Origin: Aphidius gifuensis
Taxonomy: Eukaryota > Arthropoda > Insecta > Hymenoptera > Braconidae
Assembly: GCF_014905175.1 (NCBI RefSeq)
Contig: NC_057792.1
Location: 13,433,321-13,497,320 of the forward strand
Reading direction: 5' to 3'
Length of the DNA: 64,000 bases
Shown here: positions 42,228 to 53,133 of the stretch, in pieces
Numbering within the stretch: position 1 is the stretch's first letter
Layout of the letters: each line of letters opens with the position of its first letter
Position numbers and translations under genes: made by a program
Notes under the pieces: generated by a model
What the model was told of the DNA's origin: nothing
Seen by the model: only the letters and a program-made list of their open reading frames with translations
The model's database searches: none

Positions 42228-45200
42228 TGGCAATGAATCATTTGTCAACATCGCCTACAACTTGCAATATTAAGTGTAAAGAACATCCAGCTAAATTGTG
42301 TGGTTTAATGGCTAATAATAATATTAATAATAATTCATATCATAAAGTTGAGAAAAAAAGCAGCAAATTTCTGTGTTACTATCAAAATACCAGAGGCATA
42401 AACACGATTCTTCAAGATCTCCATGAAAACATTGTGTCAACACACTATAACATCATCATCATCACTGAGTCTTGGTTAAACTCAAGTGTAAACTCGTCTG
42501 AGATTGCACCTGTAGAATTATTCAACATTTTTCGTGCTGATAGATCTAAAGATTATCAAAATAAAGGTGGTGGAGTTTTATTGTTAGTGAAAAAAGAACC
42601 TAAACTTAAAATAAAAGAAAATAAATTTATAAAACTGTTGAACAGTAATTTCAACATGATTGACATATTAGGTATTGAATGTCAAAAAGGAAATGTCATT
42701 TTTAATATTATTGTATTATATATACCTCCTAATATTGATACTAAAGATTATTTACATTTTATTGATGAGCTAGTTGATACTATCATTGTTTTGAATGGTG
42801 AACTGGTTGTGGTGGGTGATTTTAACTGTCCTCTGTTTCATTCAGACTATGGTAATAACATTAATATTGATAATAATAATAGAGTAAATGCATTAAGAAA
42901 CTTAGCTGCTCAATGCCAACTGACACAATTTAATATCTTTAAAAATTACAAAAGCAATATACTTGATTTGATATTATCAAATAGAAATATAATAATAGAG
43001 GAGCCAGATGATATTCTTACAAGGATTGATGTGGCTCACCCACCATTCCAGTTTATAGTTCAAAATGATGATTATAAGAATAATCTAAATGATGACAATT
43101 ATATCACTAATAATTGTGCTACTACTAGTATTAATTATAACAATAATAGTTTCATAGATGTCAATAGGGATGTCATGTGTAACAAGAATTTTTGCAATTT
43201 TAATTATAACAGAATTAATATTGAATTACTATTATATGATATTAGCTTTGTGAACTGGTCTTTGCTTCACACACTTGATACACCTGATGAAATTTTATTG
43301 GAAATATACAATATATTACTAAGCGTTTTTGAAAAATCGATACCATGTTACACTTTAAATAGTAACAAAATAAAGACTAACAACAGCTATCCAAAATGGT
43401 ATAATAAATCCATCATAGACAATATAAAATATAAGAATATTATGTTAGAAAAATACAAAAAGACCAAATCAGTAGGCTATTTCATTAGATATAAGCAGTA
43501 TAGATCAATAATAAAAAAAGATATAGTATCAGCTAAAGCTGCATATGATAAAAAAATTAAAATATCACTGATAAAAAATCCAAATACATTCTGGAGGGAT
43601 GTAAAAACAAGTAAAGTAGGTAATAATCAATCAATTAAAATGTTGGTTTTAAATGAGGAAGAAATAGTTGATAAGGAAATAATTGTAAATTTATTTGCTG
43701 AACATTTCATGGGTGTTTATGATAAACTAGATGTGATGAACAACGAATTCTTTTCTAAGCTATATATTAATAAATATGAACACATTGATATATTTAAATT
43801 TATTAGTCTTGATGAAATTGTTAGAATAATTAAAAAACAACCATCTAAAAAATCTCGAGGCATGGATGGAATACCTAGTGCTATCATTAAAACTCTTAAT
43901 AATAATCTGTGCTACCCATTATCTGTGTTGTTGTTAAACATAGCTAATACTGGTACTTTTCCAGAAAAATTAAAGATAACTAAGGTTGTACCCGTGTTTA
44001 AACAAAATGGTGATGAGTGTGACCTGTCAAAGTACAGGCCAATATCTATCACATCAGCTTTGTCAAAGGTCATTGAAGGGTGTATATCTACCATTATTTT
44101 GAACTTTATTGGTCACAAAATTGCTGATTGGCAACATGGATTTTATCCTGGTAGGTCTACGACCACAAACTTACTCACATTACTACAGTATATATATCCA
44201 CCTTTCATAGAAAATCTACAAGTCGATGTTGTATACACAGACCTTTCAAAGGCTTTTGACAAAGTGAATACGATATTATTAATAGAGAGACTAGTTGAAC
44301 TTGGGTTGCCCAATTGGGTAATAAAATTATTACACTCGTATCTTTCTGACAGGAAAAATGTTGTTGTATTGGACAATTTTGTATCCAAGCCATATATGCC
44401 ATCATCAGGTGTGCCACAAGGGTCTAACCTTGGGCCACTACTTTTCAATTTATATGTCAATAACATTGATGAAAATATTATTAGTCAATATCTCATGTAT
44501 GCTGATGATGCGAAGTTACTGTCAAAAATACAGATGATTGTCTGACAATCTATTGATACTTTCACTTATAATTGTAAAAAAAAGAGTCTAATTATAAATG
44601 TAGATAAATGTCATGTTTGTACATACACAAAAAATAAATACCCAATAATGTACAACTACACTATAAATGGACAACCACTAAAAAGAGTATTTAATTGTAA
44701 AGATCTAGGAGTACTCTTCCAAGCAAATCTCAGTTTCACCATACACATAAATAACTCAATTATAGCAGCCTATAAACTTCTTGGTTTTGTCTTTCGTTAT
44801 TGTAAAAAATTTAAATCTTCAGCACCTCTTATTGTATTATATAATGCTTTCATTAAATCAAGACTTGAGTCTGGTGTTATTGTGTGTGGTGATCTTAACA
44901 TCAACACAAGTAAACGTCTTGAAACCATACAACGTAGATTGCTTAAGTTTGCAATTTATATTGATACTGGACTGTATCCTCCTAGGGGGTCAGACTGTTC
45001 ACATATATATGAAAAATACAAAATCAATCATCTAAATATCTCTAGGAGGTGTAGCATGGTATCACTGTGCATCAAACTATTAAATGGGGCTGTTAGGGCT
45101 GATCAATTAATTAACAGCTTGCCCCCTATCACAAAGGGTAGGCAGAGAGTCAATGATATCAATAAATTCTACATAAAAATAACCAAAACAAAATTTGAAG

Positions 45201-45355
45201 ATGGTACCCCATCTACTAGACTTGCTAGGGCTGTTAATTGGTTCATTGATGAATCTGGTGTCACAATTGAATATTTATTAAGTTGTAAAGATCTTTCAGT
45301 CAAAAACTTGCAACGATTACTTAACAAACCCAATGTACAATCAATTAAACTATAG
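42227..45355 (+). pseudogene. LINE ORF2: endonuclease and reverse transcriptase, one stop
   Basis: From ATG 42227 the frame contains an APE-type endonuclease (YYQNTRGINT, IIITESWL, GGGVLLLV, VVVGDFNCP) and then a reverse transcriptase with SRGMDGIPSA, YRPISITS, QHGFYPGRST, YTDLSKAFDKV, SGVPQGSNLGP and the catalytic YADD near 44500. A TGA at 44543 interrupts the frame, but the same frame continues to 45355 through thumb and C-terminal sequence (INVDKCHV, LGVLF, CKKFKS). One nonsense change thus separates this copy from an intact one; it is probably inactive but fairly young. About 1040 residues in total, normal for the group. Confidence 0.85.
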
Positions 45356-45616
45356 ATAGGGTAGAAATACAAAATAATAAATTAATTTAATAAATTAAGT
45401 ATAATAATAAATAATATATATAAAAAAAAAAAAAAGAGAAATGTCAAAATACTGTATGCTTCGACTATATTGTAATTTACATGAACATATAACTCTGTAA
45501 TTGGGAGAATATCCTGTTGAGTATAATGAATAAACAATAACAACAATAATGATATTTTTTTTTTTTTAGATCACTCAATTCTACTTTGAAAGTGTAAAAA
45601 CACAATTTAAACAAAT

Positions 45617-48199
45617 ATGTATAAGTGTCCAATTTGTCCCAACTCCTCTTGGACAACGAATAATCGAAAAGATATTTTGCAACACGTAAAAATCAGTCAT
45701 AAATCAGGAGTTATCACGTGTCAATGTCCGTTTGATAATTGTAAAAAAAATTGTGGAGACATATACAATTATTTAAAACACGTCGAAAAATATCATCCAT
45801 CATCAATAAAATTAAATCAAGATTTCCTAGATAAAAAACGGAAGACCCATCCAAACAATTCTCAAGAAACAAAAAAAATTCGTATAAGATCACCATCAAA
45901 AAATGAATCACTTGAAGAAATCTTAAATCACAATCGAGAAATTCCGGAACCGATTATTATTGAGTCTGCTTTTGACCAGCAATTGCTAGATTATCAAAAT
46001 GAATTGATAGAAAAATGTGGAGTTGTTGCTAAAGAATTATATGCTAATGTTTCGTTATCGAGATCAGTGATCCAACAAATTTTCGCAATTTTCAGTCATT
46101 TCCAAAAAGAATCAATCGAAGGTTTAAAAAAAATTGATCCTCAATTATTTTTTAGTAATAATCGTATTAACATAGGGTTGCAATATTTACAAAATTCGTT
46201 TTCTCTAATGGACACAGAATCAAAAGCATTTAAATATTTTACAGCAAAAAAAGCGCTTATTAGACCTGTTCCAAAATTAGTCGATTCACGTCTGAGATAT
46301 GTAACGGTAAAAAAAAATAGAAAAAAAGTTTGGTTGCCAGTTAAAACATACATTCAGTCAGTCCCCATGAAACAGTTATTAAAAAAATATTTAGAGCTGC
46401 CACTTGTTTTTGATACTATTGTAGAGTCTTTGAAAAAATCTGAATCTTCTTATCCCATTACTTCCTTCGTTCAAGGAGAAGCATGGCATAAAATTAAAAA
46501 AAAATACTCGTCAGATAAATTACTAATACCACTAAGTATATTTATCGATGAATTTGAGCCAAATGATCCACTTTCTTCACATAAAAAAAAAATAACCGCA
46601 GTTTATTTTACTATTAGTTGTCTTCCACCAGAATTTTTGGGCAAGTTAGAAAACTGGTTTTTAGCTCAACTTCATCACCAAAAAGATTACCAGCAATTAG
46701 GTAATGCAATAATGTTCGAAAAATTGATAAGCGAAATTCAAGAATTGCAGAATACTGGAATTAAAGTAATGATTAATGGTAAAACACATCGGGTTTTTTT
46801 CTGTATCGGTAGATTGTTAGGAGATAACTTAGGTTTAAATAAAGTTCTAGGGTTTGTGTCTGGATTTCCGGCTACACATTGTTGTAGAATATGTGTTGCA
46901 GATAATATACAAGTTCAAACTATGGAAGAACCAGATTTTTCTCTCTTACGAAATCATGACAGTTACAATAAAGACGTAAATCGTGCTCAATTAAAAGGAA
47001 AGCATAGTCGAGGTGTGTTAGAAAGATCCGTATTTGAAAATGTTTTTGATATCTTTGATAATCCTTCTATTGATGTTCTTCAGGACATACAAGAAGGTAC
47101 TGCCAAACGTTGGATTTCGCGAATCCTCCATGAATTATTATTCCATGAAGGCCTAGAGTTTACAATCAACGAAATAAATGACAACATAAAATTGTTGAAT
47201 ATTGATAAAGCTAGTGGCATAAATATCCCTTCTATGATATCAGAAAAATGGATAAAAGAAAAAAAACTCTCATTGACGGGATCCAAAATGTCTTTCCTTA
47301 TAGAATATTTAGGAATATTAGTTGGTCGATATGTCCCACGAAAAAATGAAATTTGGAATCTTTATATTTTATTTAGGAAAATTTATTTTATCATAATGGC
47401 GCCAAATTTCGAAGAAAATACTCCTGATGAATTACATGCATTAATAATGAAATTTTATAAAAATATTAAAGACTTAGAAATTGATCATGGAACTCCAAAA
47501 GACCATTTTTTATTTCATTATCCGGGTCTTATGAGAATCGTAGGTCCCTTACGATACGCGTCGGGAATTAGAGGTAAAGCTGTTCATCGTGATCGAAAAA
47601 AATCTGCGAGTTCCTCTATCTCACGACAAAATACCCCATATACTTTGGCGTTGAGATTTCAATTGACTGTTGCGAAAAGGTTTATTGACAACAAACCGAT
47701 GACAAATGCGGAAAAATTCAGAATAAAAAAAAAAATGAAATGCGAAAATTTGTTGGATTTTGATAAGTTTAAAGATATGGGTCCTGACGCAGGACACGAA
47801 GAGGTTGAGTTAATATCCGAGGCAAAATATAATGGATCTCTATACAAAGTAGGGGTCAACGTATTAATTGACACTTCTGGGAATGCGCCAGTGTTTGCTG
47901 AAATTAAATACATGATCAGAGCTCATAAGATTATATATTTCATCGTAAGAAAATTAAATACATTACACGTAGATGAACATATTCAGGCTTATGTTGTGGA
48001 TGATACTGATTTATGGATCGTAATACAACAAAAACAATTACCCACTCATATGACATTTTATACTCAATCAGTGGAATTACTAGTCGAAAATCATAGCGAA
48101 TCCCAAGAGAACGAAGGAATATTGGAAAAAAAAAGTGATTCCACGAACATTTTTTTAAAAATTTCGATGAGACACCGAATAATATTATTTACCAATTAA
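45617..48199 (+). CDS. C2H2 zinc-finger / CMC-like transposase-like protein, intact 860 residues
   Basis: ATG 45617 opens an uninterrupted frame. Residues 4-62 carry two Cys/His finger-like units (CPICPNSSWTTNN..HVKISH and CQCPFDNCKKNC..HVEKYH). A helical linker follows, then from about 315 IDEFEPNDPLSSH, CLPPEFLGKLENWFL, GKTHRVFFCIGRLLGDNLGLNKVLGF and THCCRICVAD. This order (Asp-x-x-x-Pro block, PPEF block, GDN-G-L block, C-x2-C) resembles Tnp2/EnSpm-type DDE transposases of the CMC superfamily; I infer rather than prove this. No TIRs could be fixed. Absence of stops in 2.6 kb amid decayed elements suggests a recent element or a gene kept by the host. An acceptor-like TTTTTTTTAG lies at 45570, so a 5' intron is possible. 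Confidence 0.55.
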   Translation: MYKCPICPNSSWTTNNRKDILQHVKISHKSGVITCQCPFDNCKKNCGDIYNYLKHVEKYHPSSIKLNQDFLDKKRKTHPNNSQETKKIRIRSPSKNESLEEILNHNREIPEPIIIESAFDQQLLDYQNELIEKCGVVAKELYANVSLSRSVIQQIFAIFSHFQKESIEGLKKIDPQLFFSNNRINIGLQYLQNSFSLMDTESKAFKYFTAKKALIRPVPKLVDSRLRYVTVKKNRKKVWLPVKTYIQSVPMKQLLKKYLELPLVFDTIVESLKKSESSYPITSFVQGEAWHKIKKKYSSDKLLIPLSIFIDEFEPNDPLSSHKKKITAVYFTISCLPPEFLGKLENWFLAQLHHQKDYQQLGNAIMFEKLISEIQELQNTGIKVMINGKTHRVFFCIGRLLGDNLGLNKVLGFVSGFPATHCCRICVADNIQVQTMEEPDFSLLRNHDSYNKDVNRAQLKGKHSRGVLERSVFENVFDIFDNPSIDVLQDIQEGTAKRWISRILHELLFHEGLEFTINEINDNIKLLNIDKASGINIPSMISEKWIKEKKLSLTGSKMSFLIEYLGILVGRYVPRKNEIWNLYILFRKIYFIIMAPNFEENTPDELHALIMKFYKNIKDLEIDHGTPKDHFLFHYPGLMRIVGPLRYASGIRGKAVHRDRKKSASSSISRQNTPYTLALRFQLTVAKRFIDNKPMTNAEKFRIKKKMKCENLLDFDKFKDMGPDAGHEEVELISEAKYNGSLYKVGVNVLIDTSGNAPVFAEIKYMIRAHKIIYFIVRKLNTLHVDEHIQAYVVDDTDLWIVIQQKQLPTHMTFYTQSVELLVENHSESQENEGILEKKSDSTNIFLKISMRHRIILFTN

Positions 48200-49640
48200 T
48201 ACGTATGAATTCATCATAATTCGGAAATAAAAAAGATCTTGATTTTTGAGCTTGATATTGTTTTTATTCATATACATAGAATTTTGTATATGAATGTATA
48301 AATGTATATACTTCTCAACAATATTTTTGCATGCATTATGTGAAATAATTATGATAAATTATTGTTATTATAAACAAAAAAATACTAATTAATAGATTTA
48401 TGTTTATTAAAATCTTGTATTATGTAGAATTATGACAGTTATATTGAACTTGATAATTATTTTTTTTTTAATAAATATAAATTAAATTTAGTATTATAAA
48501 AAAAAAAATATGAATTTTTTTTTTTCTGTTTCAAATAGATGTTCAATAAATAAATTTTCCTTTTTTCAAATCACGTCTCGATGAATTGATTTATGTATTT
48601 TTATAAACTAGAATTATCAAGTCATAACTTCATGTTCTGGTTGGTTTTGGTTACCAACAGATACCGTGTATTGCATGTAAAGGCATTCCGAGCGCAGCGA
48701 CAATTTTGTAAAACAGCCTTAATCATATATAATATTTATATTACGGTTCAACTCTGTTTTCATGGAATTGTCGCTCGACTCTTTGGCGGGCTCTCCAATC
48801 GATGTGTTTTTTTTTTCGAGGTGTTCAACAGTGTTGAATAACAAATAAAAAAACACAAAACGGAAGAAGGAATGCAGTAAAAACTTGAACGAGTTCGTTC
48901 CAGTTCATTCATGTTTTTGTTGTCGACCAAGACACACTAATCGACGCCAGTTTTTTTGTGTAAAATTATTTTTAATAAATAAAAATTTTATTGGAAAATA
49001 CGGACAACATCAAAATGGCAAGTTAAATTTTTTTTTAATTATATTTATGTACTTATTTAATATTAGTTCAACACAACGAATAAAATGTGAACAAGATAAT
49101 GCCTTGTGTCAAATTCTCAATTTTTTATCTTTTTTATTATAAAAATAAAAAAATTATTGTTTTATGATTGGTTATAATTTGGAAATTGAAAATATATTGA
49201 AAATAATCGACTTTAATAATTTATTTTTAATTTTAAAATATAACATACTGCTTTGTTCTTTATACTTGTTTTTTTCTACACAACTTATAGTGAACTTAAA
49301 AAAATAATTCTAAAAACTTAACATTGACATTTACTATAAATGTATTGAATAATTTGTATTTATTTTATTTACAAAGTATTCATTAAAACTTAACAATGGA
49401 AAAATTGACAGTATGTCTTAAGGGTATATTTATAAATCATGTCATTGAGGTAATGTTTGAGATCATTGAGGTAATAATCACAAAAAAAAAAAAAATATCA
49501 TAATCATTACCGCAACTCATACATTCTGACATATCACAAGCATTAACAACATTCATTGAGACATTAGAAACAACGACGTTGAAAAATAAAAATAATCACA
49601 AAAAAAATAATATCATCGTCATCAGTAGTATACATGGGAG
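48200..49640. other. AT-rich non-coding spacer
   Basis: AATAAA strings at 48470 and 48545 may end the upstream transcript. A less AT-rich stretch at 48640-48830 (GCATTCCGAGCGCAGCGAC, GTCGCTCGACTCTTTGGCGG) stands out but encodes nothing I recognise; the short frames at 48593 and 48885 lack features. No tRNA or repeat is clear. Confidence 0.35.
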
Positions 49641-49790
49641 ATTTTTGGACCAGCCCCCTGCTGTGCCCCCCTTCCCCGCGAAACCCGCGACCCCCACTGT
49701 AATTCGCGGGCGATTTTGCGGAATGCGCGAGGGCCCACCCCAGGGGTCCGCGAATTAATTAATTAGAGCACCGTCATCGTGGGGGGTCCC
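49641..49790. other. Local GC-rich patch
   Basis: About 150 bp with C runs and CCGCGAAACCCGCGACCC, then CGCGGGCGATTTTGCG and CCACCCCAGGGG. Short inverted pairs (CGCGAA/TTCGCG) allow folding. Composition differs sharply from its surroundings. No gene. Confidence 0.4.
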
Positions 49791-49964
49791 GATTGAATTT
49801 CGTAAGATTACATAATGGATTTCTATTATTATTTTTATTATTATTATTTTTATTATTATTAGAGTTCCGTAGGACACTTATGTTTTCACTTTTCGTGTGA
49901 CTTTTTGTTATTTCGCGATAAAAATAAAAGTTATGAATCGAATTGGCTTCTATGAAGCCCATTA

Positions 49965-52670
49965 GGTTCCATTTTTTTTCCCAAAAGCAATCATCGTATG
50001 TATTTTCAATTTTTGGCCCTTATCAGTTGTGATAGTGCCATTTTTCTACAGGGTCCAATTTCAAATATTGACGGATCGGATCCGGCAATGATTCAATCGA
50101 CGACGCTTCATCTGTAGACTCTCCGATATTTTTTTGAAATTTTTTGGTCGTTTATTTTTTTTTTTATTAAACAAAATGTAGTGTCAGAATTTGTTTTTGC
50201 AAGATATTTTTTGAACCGCCGAACCGAATTAGTTGATGTTGAATAAAATTTATGTTTTTTTTTTTTCCCAAAAGCAATCATCATATTTGTTTTCAATTTT
50301 CGGCCCTTATCAGTTGTGATAGCGCCATTTCTCTACAGGGCCCAATTTCAAAAATTGACGGATCGGATCCGGCAATGATTCAATCGACGACGCTTTATCT
50401 GTAGACTCTCCGATATTTTTTTGAAATTTTTTGGTCGTTTATTTTTTTTTTTATTAAACAAAATGTAGTGTCAGAATTTGTTTTTGCAAGATATTTTTTG
50501 AACCGCCGAACCGAATTAGTTGATGTTAAATGAAATTTATGTTTTTTTTTTCCCAAAAGCAATCATCATATTTATTTTCAATTTTCGGCCGTTATCAGTT
50601 GTGTCAGCGCCATTTCTCTACAGGGCCCAATTTCAAAAATTGACGGATCGGATCCGGCAATGATTCAATCGACGACGCTTCATCTGTAGACTCTACGAGA
50701 TTTTTTTGAAGTTTTTTGGTCGTTTATTTTTTTTTTTATTAAACAAAATGTAGTGTCAGAATTTGTTTTTGCAAGATATTTTTTGAACTGCCGAACCGAA
50801 TTAGTTGATGTTAAATGAAATTTATGTTTTTTTTTTTCCCGAAAGCAATTATCATATTTATTTTTAATTTTTGGGCCTTATTAGATTTAATATCCGCATT
50901 TTTCGATAGGGCCCAATTCCAAATATTGACGGATCGATTCCGGCAATGTTTCAATCGACGACGCTTCATCTGTAGACTTTACGATATTTTTTTGAAATTT
51001 TTCGGTCGTTTATTTTTTTTTTATTAGGGAATTTTAATTTCCTATTGTTTTCGCTTTTCAGCTGGACCCCCCCCCCCCCCGAAAATATTCTAAGTCCCTT
51101 AATTAATTTAAATACGATAAATTTGGTAAATATAAAGAAAAATCACTGAATATAAAAGAAAATACCATAAAAATGGAAAAATATCAGTAAATATAAAGGA
51201 AAATACAGAAAAATATATGAAAATGTCGAGAAAAACCACCGAATATAAAGAAAAATACGATAAATATGAGAAATTTTGAAAGGAAAATCACTGAATATAA
51301 AGAAAAACACGATAAATATGGGAAAATATCACGTATATATGAAGAAAAATATACGAAAATTTCATAGGAAGATTACTAAATATAAAGTAAAATACGATAT
51401 AAATGAAAAGTTTCAAGGAAAAATCACTGAATATAAAGAAAAACACGATAAATATGGGAACATATAAATCATTTATGAGAAATTTTAAAGAAAAAATCAT
51501 TAAATTTGAAGAAAAATACGATAAAAATGGGAAAATATCTAGTAAATACCAGTAAATATAAAGGAAAATACATAAAAATACGATAAATATTGGAAAATAT
51601 CACATAAATATCAGTAAATATAAAAGAAAATATACGAAAATTTCATGGGAAGATCACTAAATATAAAGAAAAATACGATAAATATGAGAAATTTTAAAAG
51701 GAAAAATCACTGAACATAAAGAAAAACACGATAAATATGGGAACATATAAATTACTTCCCCCCCCCCTTTCCCTCCCCACTCTCCTCCTACCCCTTCACC
51801 CTCCCTTCCCTGAAAATATTTATTTAAAAAAAAAAAAGAATAAAAGATGACCAAAATAAAAAATATATATTTCAGATTGAATTAAATATGTGGAATGAAG
51901 AGGCAGAAAGTTTTGAGGGAAAAAAGGGTGACGTGATACGCTGAAAGAATTGAAAATAAATGAATATAAAAAGATTAAAAACTTAACAACGACTTTGACA
52001 ACGACAAAAACACTAAATTCTAATTCAACAGAGGGAAAAAAGTAAAGTAAAAGAAATAAAATATAATATGGAAATTTATAAATAGATTCTAAACATTCAC
52101 AGAGTAAAATCATGGTACAACAAAATAAATAAAAACAAAGAATTTAAAAAGGTAGAAGAAAGCGATTCCGGAAATGAAGATGACCCATTAGAAGGAACAA
52201 GCAAAATGAACGAAAATTAAATAAACTTTACGCATTATAACAATAAAAAATAAATATTTCTATTCACGAATCATTTTTATTCATTACCTCAATTTTCAAT
52301 AGACTAAAAATTGAAATTAAAATTCCCCCCGAAGGGAAGGCATAGTTGCTTCAGCAACTGTAATATTGATTTTTAAACAAAATGTAGTGTCAGAATTTGT
52401 TTTTGCAAGATATTTTTTGAACTGCCGAACCGAATTAGTTGATGTTAAATGAAATTTATGTTTTTTTTTTCCCAAAAGCAATTATCATATTTATTTTCAA
52501 TTTTTTGGCCTTATTAGATTTAATATTTCCATTTTCCGATAGGGCCCAATTTTAAATATTGACAGATCGATTCCGGCAATGTTTCAATCGATGACGCTTC
52601 ATCTGTAGACTTTACGTTATTTTTTTGAAATGTTTTGGTCGTTTATTTTTTTTTTTATTAAACAGAAATA
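49965..52670. repeat. 288-bp satellite array interrupted by a mobile element
   Basis: Units marked by GACGGATCGGATCCGGCAATG recur at about 50070, 50358, 50642 and, decayed, 50930 and 52560; each also contains TCGACGACGCTTCATCTG, TGGTCGTTTA with a T run, and GTAGTGTCAGAATTTG. Spacing is about 286-290 bp. The fourth unit is split at 51024-52369 by the element shared with 8.4 kb and resumes after it. Open frames here are by-products. Confidence 0.8.
51024..52369 (-). mobile_element. 1.35-kb non-autonomous element, copy 2, inverted relative to copy 1
   Basis: On the minus strand it starts TCAATATTAC (52369) with the same two hairpins and ends CCCTAA at 51024. It is nearly identical to 8381-9747 over its whole length, including a 97-residue open frame on the strand opposite the likely captured tail, and differs mainly in G-run length and small indels near 51060-51480. 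The empty site can be inferred from neighbouring satellite units: insertion lies between TTA or A|T in a T-rich tract. A TAA/TTA duplication cannot be told apart from insertion without duplication. Confidence 0.7.
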
Positions 52671-53133
52671 AACAACACTAGAAAATAAAACAAAACAAAA
52701 AAGATAGTCATTTATTTTACAACAAAATGAAAAAACAAACAACAAAAAAAAAAATAAAAAATCCTACGGAACACTTAGGGTGCACCTTGGGCGACTTGAC
52801 TATATTTTTATATTATTTATTTATTTTATTTTCTTATTTTTTTCATAGGAGGCCATCTTGAATTTTTAAATTTTTAAATGCCCGCGGAATATGCCGGTTA
52901 AATAGTTTTCAATTTTTTTCAATTTTTAAATTTTTAATGCCCGCGGACTATGTCGGTAAGATAGTTTTTTATTCTCTGCAAGAAGGCGCTGCATTCTTGC
53001 AGCATATTCCATCTTGAACTCTATTTTATTCTATGGCTACCGATTTTCCAACGTTTTCCCTAAACGATTTTCTTTAAGTTCGGTCCTGTGTGTGATGCGG
53101 TTATTCGATAAAGGTTTTAAAGAAAAAAGTAAA
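52671..53133. other. Upstream flank of the acidic-protein gene
   Basis: A short direct duplication (AAATTTTTAA-TGCCCGCGGA, at about 52865 and 52928) is present. A-rich text at 52680-52770 and the GC-containing stretch 52975-53110 precede the start codon. No clear TATA box is seen. The patch AAAATCCTACGGAACACTTAGGG at 52765 recurs in part near 49863 (GTTCCGTAGGACAC, inverse). Confidence 0.35.

Larger units (their letters stand above)
41170..45553 (+). mobile_element. Two-ORF LINE (Jockey/CR1-like group)
   Basis: Non-LTR retrotransposon with ORF1 (41205-42227) and ORF2 (42227-45355), followed by a short 3' UTR ending in AATAAACAATAACAACAATAATG, the simple-repeat tail typical of such elements. 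The 5' limit is not defined; an A run at 41164-41182 precedes ORF1. The clade (Jockey, CR1 or a relative) cannot be settled without alignment. It appears to sit just upstream of, perhaps inside an intron of, the transposase-like gene at 45617. Confidence 0.75.
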
